A stretch of 64,000 bases of DNA, taken from positions 124,001-188,000 of the forward strand of contig JAMXBD010000208.1 of assembly GCA_024138025.1 (NCBI GenBank), given 5' to 3'. The DNA comes from Combretum micranthum (lineage: Eukaryota > Streptophyta > Magnoliopsida > Myrtales > Combretaceae). Positions 37,243 through 50,141 of this stretch are shown here, piece by piece (within the stretch, counting starts at the first letter, position 1; each line of letters begins with the position of its first letter). Position numbers and translations under genes: made by a program. The notes under the pieces were generated by a model, which was not told where the DNA came from, ran no database searches, and saw only the letters and a program-made list of their open reading frames with translations.

Positions 37243-38550
37243 AAGATAAGTCGTTTATAAATAATCTTAGCATTTTGCTAAAGGCCTCCTTACCTAGGGA
37301 ACTTCAATTACCAGTGGAGACCATGCCTCTATTTTTTTTCTCCTTTTATGTCCTATATGATGGAGACATCACTCAAAATACAGATTTTATGGGTGAGGTT
37401 ATTTCCTTGACTTTCGATGCTATTGCAGCGATGTAATATAATATTTTGATTTATTGAAAGGGAAAAATAGTCGATTGAAGTGAAAGTAACATATCAGGCA
37501 TTAAATATAATTTATCAGACATATTTTTATTAAATAAAGCCAAAGTAGAAAATAAAATTACCTAAATACCCTTTTCTTTGTACCTATATTAGAAAATTGA
37601 CACATAAGGAACCAAAAAGCGAGACATACAAAATTAAATGGTCTCAAAAATTAGGGGAAATTCAGGAAAAATCAAGACAAGTTTATAAATAATCGTTGTA
37701 TTTTGCTAAAGTCCTCCTTACCAAAGGAACTTCAATTATTGGTGAAGGTCCATGCCTCTATGTTTTTTCCTCCTTATATGATGAGGACGTCACTCAAAAC
37801 ACAGACTTTATGGGTAAGATTATTTCCATGACTGTTGATGTGATTGTAGATATGAAATCTTTTAGTTCATAATTATAATATTTTGATTCACTAAAAGGAA
37901 AAAAAATGTCAATTGAAGTGAAAGTAACATATCATGCATTAAATATAATTTCTTTTAAATATAGCCAAATTAGCAAATAAAATTACCTAAATACCCCTTT
38001 TACTGTCCCTATATTAGAAAATTAACACATAAGGAACCAAAAAGTGAGACATACAAAATTAAAGGTTATAAAAAATTAGGGGAAATTCAAGAAAAATCAA
38101 GACAAGTTGTTTATAAACAATCCTTGTATTTTGCTAAAGTCCTCCTTACCTAAGGAACTTCAATTACTGGTGGAGGCCCATGCCTCCATTTCTTTTCCTC
38201 CTTTTAGGTTCTATATGATGGGGACATCACTCAAAACACGGACTCTATGGGTGAGATTATTTCCACGACTGTTGATGTGATTGTAGATATGAAATCTTTT
38301 AGTTCATAATTATAATATTTTGATTCACTAAAAGAAAAAAAATAGTCAATTGAAGTGAAAGTAACATATCATGCATTAAATATAATTTCTTAGATAGATT
38401 TTATTAAATAAAGCTAAATTAGCAAATAAAATTACCTAAATACCCCTTTCATTGTCCTTAGATTAGAAAATTAACACATAAGGAACCAAAAAGCAAGACA
38501 TACAAAATTAAAGGTTCTAAAAAATTAGGGGAAATTTAGGAAAAATCAAG
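37243..38550. repeat. Three tandem copies of a roughly 430-bp unit
   Basis: The units start at 37243, 37675 and 38101 and are 432, 426 and 450 bp long. Each contains, in order, 'tttgctaaag', 'ccttacc', 'gaacttcaatta', 'gacatcactcaaaa' or a close variant, 'attttgat', 'gaagtgaaagtaacatatca' and 'cacataaggaaccaaaaag'. Unit 1 starts directly after the LINE RNase H remnant. Units 2 and 3 are more alike to each other than to unit 1. No protein is encoded. Confidence 0.85.
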
Positions 38551-39688
38551 AGTAAAATTTCTAGAAATTTAGAAAGATTTTAAATTTAGCAAAATAGGTG
38601 TAAAAATTTAGAAAAATTACCTCTTATGTTTCAAAATTTACCAAATTTTAATCCTAGGATGTGTTTGGTGGCAATATGATGGTCATGAATATTTACTGCG
38701 ACTTGAAGTAGGAAAAAAAATTTAACCCCTCCTAAATTTCACTTATAAATGTTGGGCAAGCATCCTAATTGCATATAAGTTACACTTTTCACTGGTTTTA
38801 CAAACTATTTGAATTGTGAAGTATTGAGAGGAAGAGAAGGGTAGTCGAAAACCTTAGGAGAGTAAAGGTAGTTGTCATGCAAGGCTTAGGGGTAAGGATT
38901 CGTTTATATTGTTGATTGATTCAAATTTGGCTATTGTAAGTCTATATTAATAATGCTTATAACATATATTATTTTGTAGATTTTGTTTTACACCTATAGA
39001 ATTTTTAATAATTTTTACAAATATAGATCCTATTGTGACATAATATCAATATATAGTAATTAAGTTAAATAATATCTATGAGCTCTTAAAGTTACCTAAA
39101 TGTTTCTATCAATTTCACATAACAATTATAATGACACTATGCAAAGTTTCTAACTTTTGATGAATTTTCTAAATTTTCTATATAGATTACATCTAATTTG
39201 GCTCATAAAGTCATTAAAAAATTAATAGCTTAAAAAAGATTATTACGTTGTTTTCATAATTACTTATGTTATCGGACCACCAATAACATCTCTTTGTGAT
39301 AAAATGTTAAATTTCACTTGTACATATACATATATATACACATTATGTTTTCTTTTGTTCATATGCTTATTTATAGAAATAATTAAAAATTTATTGTTTA
39401 TATCCATTTGAAAATATTGTTAGTACGTTAATATAACTTTCTTCTATCCATATATAAATATATTTACATATACATCTACTATCACTATGTTCAACATTTA
39501 ACAAATAAACTCAAGTTTGTCTTAAATCTTACCACATTTACATTATATTATCACTTATATTAGAGTTTGAGTTAATGGATTTATTTACCTCACAAATTGC
39601 ATTTCATTAAAAGATTGCTTGTCACAATTTTGTAAGTTGCCTTGACCTAACCAGCATTAAGAAGGATTTATAAGCGAATATGTTGTTC
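38551..39688. other. AT-rich spacer
   Basis: No gene or repeat recognised between the tandem array and the next MITE. Confidence 0.45.
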
Positions 39689-39696
39689 GTGGTTAT

Positions 39697-40148
39697 CAAT
39701 GTTGTCGACCTTAAATCGGCTTAGCGGATTCAACTTAGAACAAGCCATAAAAGTAGATGTGTCCATTCATTTAGCTTGGATTTGCAAATACCTAAGAGGT
39801 CGGATGAGAACCCAGTTAACCCAACATAAAAAAAAAAAAAATCACATAGATTTTTAATATATATTCATATTATATTATCAATTTATAAATTATAATCATT
39901 ATATTATGCTTTCTTTTCTTTTCAAAATATATGTCTTGTGTAGATTTAATAGCTAATTGATGGATTTGATCCAAATATAGCTTTAATTGAATGTTGTTAT
40001 TTACATTTATCTTTCATAATTAAAATGTGCTTTATATTTTTACTTTTTGTTACCTTGACTCGACCATCGGTTAAACCTGGTTTGCCCTTCGACCCCTAAC
40101 CCCTTGGCATGCCTTAGTCAAACTCCCGATCTTGTTTCGACAACACTA
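39697..40148. mobile_element. hAT-type MITE (family C)
   Basis: The element is 452 bp with ends CAATGTTGTCGACC at left and TAGTGTTGTCGAAAC reading inward from the right. It is flanked by GTGGTTAT (39689-39696) and GTGATTAT (40149-40156), an 8-bp duplication with one mismatch. It has an AT-rich core and no coding. Confidence 0.72.
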
Positions 40149-40961
40149 GTGATTATAACAAATTAATATATGTGTGTGCTTGAATTGCTTGCCCATGTGA
40201 AATAGATAATTTTTTTAGTTTGACCATCTGCTTTGTAACCTTAATTGAACTTGAAATTAAGAATACATTAGAAATAATAACCTGTTGTACATAGCACCTT
40301 GCATAATTAATCTCTACTTTTAGAATATTCAAGCATTAAGTTAACAAATCATGTATGTTTCTTTTTTTTTTTTTTATCTCTACTAAACTAAATAACAAGA
40401 TTGGAGGTTGCAATATGGGTTAAAAGTTATTAATGGATAATCCATGATGGTTTTTAATGGGACAATGATCCATTACGCATTCTTAGATTTAGTGGAGGAT
40501 ATCTTTTAAGTAAAACTCCATAGAATCCATGTTAAGTGGGGTTAATTTCTCCAATTTCACTACAAACTAATTAATGTAACGCTACTTATCGAGCATGCGA
40601 ATTTTTGCTCATCCCCCTACAATTTCCTTATAGGTTCCACTTAGGTTTTAGCATACCTATGGTTCAACTTAGAGGACATGCTTGGTACCATACTTGTAAG
40701 TAATTAAATACCATCTAAATGAAGATTAAAATAGCACACATCTTTTAAGTGTTGGTTTTTTACTTATGAGCATTATGATTATCAACTGATTATAATAATT
40801 CTATATGTAGAATTACCATAGCCACTTGATAATCATTACGAACTGTTACATGACATATTTTTAGTATGTGAAACCATTTTAGTGGCATAAATGAATCAAA
40901 CTTACTTAGGAGCTACTTGATTCTAACTAAATAATAGTTGAACCGAACATAAGCGAGCTAA

Positions 40962-41312
40962 AATTACTTGAGCAATTTATTTAGTTGAGTGAGTTTTTTG
41001 GTATTAGGCTCGATTAGCTTGATGTTAAGTTTAAATTTAAAATTCTAAGTAATGGAACTCGAGTTTAGCACATCATCACGTTGATTTGACTTGTTCCTAA
41101 TTCCTAGTTTTATTCTATATGAATTATCTCTTCTTTTAATTACTCAAAATTTATTTAATTGAGTAAGTTTTATGGTATTTTGCTTGATTAGCTTGCAATT
41201 AAGTTCGAATTTAAAGTTCTAAGTAATGGACCTCGAGTTTGGCATATCATTACTTTGATTTGACTTCTTCCTAACCTCCTTGTTTTGTTTTATACGGATT
41301 ATCTGTCCCTGT
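40962..41312. repeat. Tandem duplication, 176-bp unit
   Basis: 40962-41137 and 41138-41312 are imperfect direct copies sharing 'ttgattagcttg', 'tctaagtaatgga' and 'tttgatttgact' at the same offsets. Confidence 0.7.
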
Positions 41313-41604
41313 AACAGTTTTTTCTTGACAATTTTGGCCCTTTCATTTTATTCTAATGTTTTGGATGTCTTCCTCCCCCATAGGCCTATGTCACTGCTTT
41401 AGTTGTCCACCTACTGAGAAGGAGTTCCTCAGCATATTTTGCTGGCAATGTTTTAGTCATTGTTTTCTCCATTATTATTTTCTTTTTTATCTTTCATGAG
41501 TGTAAAATTTTTTAAACAAAAAGAAATTTTTTTGAAGATATTAGTTGATAAAAAGATCGACATCTAGTGTGTGTATATATATGTTTTAAAAAGTGAGATT
41601 TTAT

Positions 41605-41757
41605 CCTAGCTATAATACATTTTAATAAAGCAAAGGGGTCTATACTCAATCTAGAAGACACTAGTGACTACTAAGTCTTCTTACAATTATACTATCTAGC
41701 CATAACACATCTTAATAAAGAGGATGAGTTTATACTCAATCTAGAAGACACTAAACA
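41605..41757. repeat. Short tandem duplication, 91-bp period
   Basis: CTAGC followed by 'ataatacattttaataaag' and 'tatactcaatctagaagaca' at 41605 recurs at 41696 in variant form; the second copy is incomplete. Confidence 0.65.
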
Positions 41758-41759
41758 AT

Positions 41760-44700
41760 GTATCAACTAAAGTGATTATTTCTCTATATTGCATACAAAT
41801 AAGTTTGGTTTGTTAAGATATGTTATGGCAATGTATAATTATTAAAAGACTGAATAGTTATTAGTGTTATGTTTTCCTTACCTATGGAGCTGTTACAGCT
41901 CAAGAATTAATGTGGATGTAACTGTAGTGTGCTTGAAGTTATTAATATATATAGAGTCAATTCTCCATTAAAAGGTCGTGAGTCTTAACATGTCCATATG
42001 GACACGTAATGGGTTGTAAATACTTTAAGTTTAGGGTGTTACATATATTATACAAAGCTTGTGAATTCTCAGTTTTCTTTTCACATATGAAGCAATCTAT
42101 TAGGTTTGATGATTTGTTTGAATTCAATCCTCCAATCAAATGAATCACAAACTAACTGGATACTTAGATTGAATTGCAAATTGAAGTGTGAAGTATAGAA
42201 ACTATATTTGTTGGATTCAATTTGATAAATTGCTTGCTATAAGTTTATCAAAGAGATAAAATTGTAGTAAAATTTATGTTGTTCACATATGAGAGCATTA
42301 TGGTGGATTAGTTGTGGACATAATTAAATGCTAAGCTTGATTCTTGTTGGAACTTTTACAAAGGAAGTTTCTATACTGATCAAGGAAAAACAATGTATAT
42401 CTTTACGTATAATGATAAATTTGGGTGAGTCCACCATGAAACTGGGTGAAAACGTATATCAGACGAGTACATTGCTCATGACGTTCTACAGGTCTAAACT
42501 TTGTTGGTAGACTATATACTTGTCTTGAAATAAGAATAGCGGAGACAGTAGGAGCGAGAGAAACACGATTAAGATCTTTGGCCATGTGTCATAATGTCAA
42601 TAAAAGAACTCATTTTAGGCATCATGACAAATTAGAGAATAACAGAGACAAAAGAGGTGGTAAAGGGAAACAATTAAGATTAAGTTACACGATTAAGGAT
42701 TAAAGATGTAGATAGCCGTACGGGTGTTTATTGAATGGAACTTGTTTAATGGGCAAAATATGGATGTTTTGTTTGAAGTTTGATTTGGCACCCCAACCCA
42801 AGTTGTTTTGAACCAAATTAATCACATTAATAAAAATAAAAGGAAAAAGAATACTGACTGATATAAATAAATATATATATTGGCACGGCTCATACCCTTT
42901 GATAAAATAAACCCCATCTAGAAGAAAAATTTCGATTTAAAAATGCCAAATCTCCTAATTAGTTTTTATTACAATTAATCACATTATGTAATTCTAAATA
43001 CATAGACATAAAATGATCAATTGATATAGAACTTTTGCATTATGTGGAAGGTTGTTTGAAAAAACAAAAAGGATTTTAACGATCGAGTTCTCATTTATGA
43101 TGAAAATGTATTTTTTTTCTTGTTTAAAATTTAAATTCACCGTATTGATTATATTTGGATAATATATCTAACTATTTATTTATAAAATTAGAGCCAGAGA
43201 GTTTTGATTTATACAAATGATTCAATTTTTGAAGATCATCGATAAAATTGCTGTATTTTTTTTAATGAAAATCTGGCCATGGTTAATTTTTTGACTTTTA
43301 TAGAGAAGAATCTATGATACACCAGCTAAATCAAGTGAATATTGGCCACTCACATAAAATAAAAATGAATATGGATGTGTAGGATGATTTTATAGAGTAA
43401 TATCTCTCAAAAGGATTTTGTGAAGTAAATGTTGCTCCAAAAAACATCCAGCCATATGCAGGGTTACTTATTGAATTCTTTGTTAATTTTAGATTTAAGG
43501 AATTCCATATATGATATAAATGCTCAATAACTCAATATTATGACTTTGTTAGATCATCAGTAACAAACAAATATTCCATAATAGCCATCATTCAACAAAA
43601 CCAAGTGGGTTACTTGCTCCTGGTGTAAAGTAAGGAACAAAGTTGTTAAATTCAAAAATTGAAACTTCCTCTAAGTTTTATGGAACTTAGAATGTTAATG
43701 AAAGCCAACCTAAGGAACTGGAGTAAGTCAGAAACACAAGTGATTTCAAGGAAGAAATTGTTAAATGCCCTATTTCATCTTTCTCATTGAGTAGGGTAGA
43801 AACTAATTAGGTTAATTAGAGCCTAGTGGTCGAATTAAGATTAGGTTGTTTGCAAGGAAAAGCCACTGTACTTCTCCATCTTTATTCAGATTTCTATATT
43901 TAGGTTTTTGCATTTTCTTAGTTGATTAACACCACACTTTCTTTTTAATGATTAAAATAAGGGATTTTAGAAACATTCGAATTCAATTAAACCAATCAAC
44001 TCAGCCTCCTTTTTATTGTCTTTTTAGACCTAGAAGTGCATGAAAATGCCTGTCAAAACAAATATATGAAGTTATATAGAAAAGGAAAAAATAAGACAAA
44101 AGTAATTTGAACTGCTTTTATAAGTCACATATTTAGTGGGAATAAGCTTGGTACTGCTATTTGATAAGTGTTTGGAAGACATTGGGGAAAAAAGTGGAAA
44201 TCTTAGACCTTAAGTAGGAGATGTAGCTTCAAAACCTTACATTGCTGTAGCTCTACTCCAAGCACCCAAAGCCCTGAGACACAATGGGCACGATCCACCT
44301 TTATAACATCTAAATTAATGAACAAATCAAAGGCGACATTTAAGGAAGACGTATGAAATTTATTTTTCTTTCTCTCTCTCTCTTGGGGTCGATTTAAGGA
44401 ATATTGCCAATTCTTGAATGTCATCGAGATCAATTTGTTTGTCTAATAGTTATAGACGAACCATATATTGCAATAGGAAAAGCGAAGAGTGCTACTATGT
44501 ATTTAATATTTAGAGATAAGCATCGGGTGGGGAAAAACTAAAATTTATGATAGATTGCCTAGTGTAGCAATGTGAGATAAGACATGGTTGGCAAATTTGG
44601 CAACTAAAATCTACCTTGATTGGGGGATAATTGTAATATGAGCTTTATATGCCTAAGGAGATTTGTTAATAATAATAATAATAATAGTGCCAACAAGAGT

Positions 44701-45470
44701 AGTATAGTCCAAAAGTTTGCTTCCTAATGGAGATTTATTTATTCATTCTTTATGTTACATGTTTTTCTATTTTCTATATTAACTTTTTATTTAATTTTCT
44801 TTACCAATAATAGCTTTGAAAATGTCTATCACTATTATTTATATGTATTCTATATGAATAAATTATAAAAGCAATAAAACAAACTCAAAAATTTATCTTA
44901 GAAATATATTAGATATTTGTAAAGAGCTAAATCTAATTTTGGACTTTAAACTCAATAATGACTTGGATTTGATTTTTTTGGATTAAAATCACAGGGTTCA
45001 AAGAGGTAAGGATATATTTATTTTGGAGATTTGGTATAGTGCACTTCAAAAAAAGACTATTGGACTATTTTGCTTGTTTTCAACCCCTTTCAAAGAGGCT
45101 TACACGTTAAATAAAGGTCCATTACTAAAGGGATTAATCCTTAACTTTGATTCTTAACTATATGATAGACGATGTCCACGACTAAACTCTATAAGTAATA
45201 TTCATTCCTTTTATTATTTTAATCATCAAGAATACAAGATTAATGTCGCCATGCAGTCAAATTACTATCTTACAAGATCAAATGAGCAATTAGTGGGAAG
45301 AACATCATGCCTTTCATCATATATAACAACATTCATTGCTTTGTAATTTCCTTATCTGTCATATTTTGCACTTGAATCTCTTAAGATTGTTCATTCCTCC
45401 TCCTATTATATTATATTCTCTACATTACTTCTTTTAGTCTATATTTAGTGTAATACACATAATAATGCCC
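41760..45470. other. Long stretch without identified genes
   Basis: I see no supported gene, no RNA gene and no LTR pair in this 3.7 kb. Short open frames (for example 44203-44433 on the minus strand) have no recognisable domain. A short (TAA)n run is at about 44669-44687. The part near 41840-42150 has some LTR-like character but no matching partner. Confidence 0.45.
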
Positions 45471-45475
45471 CAAAA

Positions 45476-46440
45476 ATAGGGTCACCTACAGCCCGCCACT
45501 TGTCTACTCTTAATGGTAGACACACCATGGTTTAGAACTTATATAATTAAATACCATTCTTAACTGAAATTCACACATACATAAATAAATGGATACTTTG
45601 ACACAAATAAGTTCAGACATATTCACAATCAATAGACCAAAGATCCACATGTACCGCCATAACTAAACTAAATGATGGTTTAAAATGAGACCATCAATAG
45701 ACATCATTAACCACACCTAATCTAACCTTTTCTAGATTGCATAATGCACATAATACATAATCCATAACTAAATATATAATTGAGGTGTCCCATCTCCAGG
45801 GTTAAGTAGCTGATCTAATAATTGACTAAATAGTTGTCATCGCTAACATCATCTCTATAATCCATAACCACATCATTGCCACAAACATGTAAGGAGTGCT
45901 ACCTGGACCTAAAAAAGAGAAAATAGTGAGCTAGAGCCCAGCATAATACTACCACAAGTACAAATGCACGAGCAAACACAAATCATTCACATACAAGCCT
46001 ATGTCTAATGGAACAAGCAACCAATTATTATCTTTATTTTAGGCCTAACAATCAATATCATCATAACTTGTTATCCCGACCACATGCATATACGATGTTG
46101 TGTACTCACCAATATCCAAGAATTGATGAGTTCGTGAGTCAAAACCTGGATCTATTTATAATCATCTCCAAATGCGACTCTACATAAGGACAATGTCACA
46201 CAAAAATCATCGGAATGCCTTGTTGACATCAGGAGTGCTTCTGGTCCACTAATCACAGCTAAACACACTCAACATAGAATAATTATGGCTGCATATGTTA
46301 TTAGTGAATTTAATAAACTATCCTACCAAGTATAAGTAAAACACAAAGTAATACATTTATCTGGATTCCTGTTTCTCCCTGAGTACTAAAATCCACTACT
46401 ATTGATGTTTTTAAGGTCTTATATTATACTCCAACCTCAA
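45476..46440 (-). repeat. Probable solo LTR, minus orientation
   Basis: On the + strand the sequence starts TGCCCCAAAAATAGG and ends CCAACCTCA(A). It has AATAA on its left (45471-45475) and AATAA on its right (46441-46445), which fits a 5-bp duplication if one terminal base is allowed. A TATAAATA box on the minus strand is at 46153-46160. It is noncoding and has no internal element domains. The assignment is plausible but rests on these features alone. Confidence 0.4.
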
Positions 46441-46514
46441 AATAAAGAATTAAACGTGGTTTATTTCCTTTTCAAGAAAAGAAATAAGAAATTAGATAAA
46501 GTTACAAAGAACAT

Positions 46515-46860
46515 GGGCAATACATGGTCTTGTACATAGGTTTGTGTACTTGGGGTATACTTTTCAAGCACCACTTTTTAAGTCACAGAGAGGTGCATGA
46601 CTTGGTACATGAGCTCATGAATCAGTCACATACTTTCCCTTTTTCATTGAAAACATAGAGAGATACATGACCTAATACATAAACTTATGTATATGTCGTT
46701 TACTTCTAGAAATCACTATTTTTACAATAGAGAGGTACATGACCTAATGTATGGACTCATGTATTGGTCATGTACTTCCTGATTCACTATTTTCGTGTCT
46801 TTGAGGGGTACATGACCTAGTGCATGGGTTGTGCATTGGTCGTATACTTCTAAAAAGCCT
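46515..46860. repeat. Minisatellite, about 72-bp unit, five copies
   Basis: A unit containing 'tacatgacctaatgcatg' variants and 'tacttct..aatcacta' recurs with starts near 46525, 46595, 46665, 46737 and 46810. The units are imperfect. It lies between the probable solo LTR and the Athila element. Confidence 0.75.
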
Positions 46861-46982
46861 TATTTTTGCACATTTCTTCATTATTTTCATTCCAAAAAGT
46901 TTTTACATGTTTTTATACCTATAACAAACATTTTCACATCATCAATTATTAACATTTCCACACTTCTCAATAAAAGAATAAT

Positions 46983-48711
46983 TGCTTGTTCAATTTCTCT
47001 TGTTAGATTGTTGGAATTAGATTAAATCTTAATTTCAATTGTTTTTTTTTTCAACTTCGGTTTAGCAACTTCCAACAATCGTGGCAAGCGCACCTACTGA
47101 AGTACCATAGGAAAAATTAGGTCGATCCCAAGGGAATGGTGGCAACTATTGTACTCACAACCCATCCATTATCTAACCAAGGAAAATCAGAAACTCATAA
47201 ATGAAAAATAAGAAGTTAACCTATGTTAATTGGGAAATTTTCGCAAGCGCTTACTAAGCAAAAGTAAAAGATAGATTTGTAACTTCTACAAAGTTAGCAG
47301 CCCCGGGTTTACTACACCAATTCCTTATCAATCGATTTCTTAAGGCAAAGCTTCTTTAGAAAAGCTGTTGATTGAGATATTTGCACCGTCGGATCCACTA
47401 ATGTAAACTAAAGCTTCTCTCGAAGTCAATAGTTTTAGATCAGCATAAAGATTAAGAATTATTTGTTTTGAAAACCCAACTCGATGAATTTTATGACAAT
47501 TGATAGAAAGTTTTCACCCGTCCTCACAAAAGGTAGTTAGGATCAACTCCATTAGTAACCACAGATCTATTTAAAAGAATGATCTATCGATCTATTTAAG
47601 TGAAATCAAACTTGGATCTAAAAGGGTATACCACTCTCTTAAAACCCACAAAATGCAGTTTAAGTTACTAATTACAAACACCCAATCAATTAACTTGAAA
47701 GTGCATTTGAAATCAATTGAATCAGGAATTAGATTCGTGAACCCTAAGCTATATGAGATTATTTCTCCATGGAATTAATCAATAATGCACAAATCCGAAG
47801 AAATGAAATCGATTCGAAAAGATAATTCACTTTGATTGCACATAAATTTATAGAAATTACAAACATCAGAGTTAAAATGATTTTACCCAAACAACTTTAG
47901 AGATTTCCAAAGCAGGAAGAAAACATAAATTCTTTCGCCTTGGAATTCTCTAAAAACTATACCACGTTAGCCATGGTATATTTCTTGGTACCACACCCCC
48001 CACCCCCCTCTCTCCTCTACAACGCATGCTTGCCCTTTTATTTATAGGCTACAAGGTGCAGAAAGCGTGATGGATTTTATTTGACACGTGGTAAATTCTT
48101 TATAACAGAAGGCAAATTCTTTGTTCACGCGTACGTTGAATTATGAACTTATTGTTGCGGGTCACATGAGAGCTGTGGTCAAGTGCTTGCGGAAAGAAAA
48201 AGTCAGGCTCGACACTTAAAACGCCCAAGGGCACATGTGTTTTTGTCCATTGCTCTATCGAGGGTTGAATTGAGACAGTTAAGGCTTGTATGGCTAATGC
48301 TCGAGGTAAAGAAAAGGGATAGAAAATGACCTTCAAAAAGCAAGTGTCGAGGGTTGAATACGAGGCTTGGCAGAAGCTTTTCTACAAATTGATTCTCAAT
48401 CTCCTCAAACAAAATTCGAGAGTCATGTCGAGGGCTCAAAGTTGAGGTGTGAAAGACCGTTTTTCCTATTTTTCTTCAAGTGTTTAGCCTCGATGATGAA
48501 TTCTGCAGGGCTCGACTATTTTGATTTTAACTTTGTCTGCTGCTTTCGCTCCAAATCAGATCTAAATAATTTAAATTCTACTTTGTTAGATTCTAGGAGC
48601 TACAAAACAACCATTTTCATTAAAAGCACAGGTTTCATAGGAATTTCTCTAAAATGAATAAAAATAAATTCCAAATTCCTATGAAAATGATAGAGTAAAA
48701 TGAACTTATCA
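46983..48711 (-). repeat. 3' LTR of the Athila-type element (left copy)
   Basis: The LTR starts TGCTTGTTCAATTTC and ends GAACTTATCA, pairing with 55924-57721. A minus-strand TATAAATA is at 48049-48056. Several 'tcgaggg' motifs are spread over 48250-48440. Confidence 0.88.
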
Positions 48712-48724
48712 AATTCCCCTACAC
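48712..48724 (-). other. Polypurine tract of the Athila-type element
   Basis: The minus strand reads AGTGTAGGGGAAT directly before the 3' LTR. From here to about 50140 the internal region is 3' untranslated sequence with no recognisable coding, including an (AT)n run near 50083-50103. Confidence 0.65.
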
Positions 48725-49198
48725 TTAAGCAAATAATCATTTCAAACCAACAAGGCTTAGTAAGAAAACAAATCATGAATGGATAATTAACCAAATCTCA
48801 TTAAGCTCAAATCATCTTAGCATTTCGAAGATTCAATCATCTCTATTGACTGTACCAAAGTTACTTTTATAGAAATCAAAAGATTTATCTATGTAAATCA
48901 GCTTTTACCCTCATCATTTAATAAAGAATTCTAAAGTAAAAATTATTCAAAAGTAAGAAAGAGACTCAATCAACTTTTATTCCCTTATATATAAATGTAT
49001 GCAGTTCCTTAATCATTTCCCTAAGTAGAGTAATCAAGAATGAATGCATATACATAAGTTAATCCCCTGAATTTTCTTTCTTGTTTATGATTTTTATTTT
49101 TAAATTTATTGATTTATTCAGATTTTCAGTGGGACAGGTTTTTGCCTGCATATTTTCATTCCTCTAGACGGGGTGTTGCTCGTTTCTTTTCACCTTTT

Positions 49199-49383
49199 TG
49201 GCTTATTTAAAATTGAAAGAGTGGACAAAAAATTGCTCTTTTGAGGGACCAACCCAAGCCAATTTCAACCCTAAGCACAATTGTTTTTTTTTTTTTTTAT
49301 GGCTTATTTAAAATTGAAAGAAGGGACAAGAAATTGCTCTTCTGAGGTACCAACCCAAGCTCATTTCAACCCTAAGCGCATGT
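49199..49383. repeat. Tandem duplication in the Athila 3' untranslated region
   Basis: 'ggcttatttaaaattgaaag' at 49200 recurs at 49301, and 'caacccaagc..atttcaacc' follows at the same distance in both. The period is about 101 bp, with a long T run between the copies. Confidence 0.8.
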
Positions 49384-50141
49384 TTGTATTTAATTTTTGT
49401 TTTGTTTTTAGTTTTAATTGCACAAAGAAGAGTCGTTAAGTTATGATCATCATTTGGACATCCATTGGAAATTAAACGAATCTCAAAATGATCAAATTGA
49501 AAAGCATGCAGATCATTTAAGCTTTATAAGAAAATTGAGTAACCTTACTAAGGACCTTAAGCTAATTCTAGCTCTAAATTTCTAAATTAAATAACAAGTA
49601 AAACTACTTCATATGAATATTATCATTTGATTTAAACAAGGTAAAAGTAATTTAATCTTAAGACAACATTAATCGATTATCTAAGTGATTTTCAAAAAAA
49701 AAAAGTTTTGGTCAAATTTTAACCATTTCATTGATTCCTTATGGAATTGTATAGGAAAATCGATCTTTGTCATTATCTTTTCTATATCATAACAATTTCA
49801 ATAATACAATAGTTGACCCATCTTGCTAATCCTTCCCCTACACTTAAATTAAACATTGTCCTCAATATTTAAAGTCATGAAAAACAGATCGGAGATCCAA
49901 ATTTAAAGCAGTTAAGTTCAAGCAAGATTCAAAGTTTAGAAGTTAAGAAAAACTTCTCTTTGTGAGCTTCGAGGGTCAAATTTGGTGTCAATCTTCATTG
50001 CCCTGTATAATTCTGTTATGACATAAACTCATAGCAATTATCAAGGCTCAATCAGAGCCTCGATAGAGTTATGGACAAAACATATATACATATATATATA
50101 TATAGAAAAGAATCTACATTTATTAAAAAGAATCAAAGAAT

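Noticed and set aside
37243..38550. Tandem array considered as a CRISPR-like or satellite structure
   Set aside because: Only three units of about 430 bp, without short repeats separated by unique spacers; a plain tandem duplication explains it.
48367..48657. Open + strand frame conserved with 57310-57708
   Set aside because: Both lie in the LTRs of the Athila-type element and are antisense to it. The conservation follows from LTR homology, and no domain is visible.
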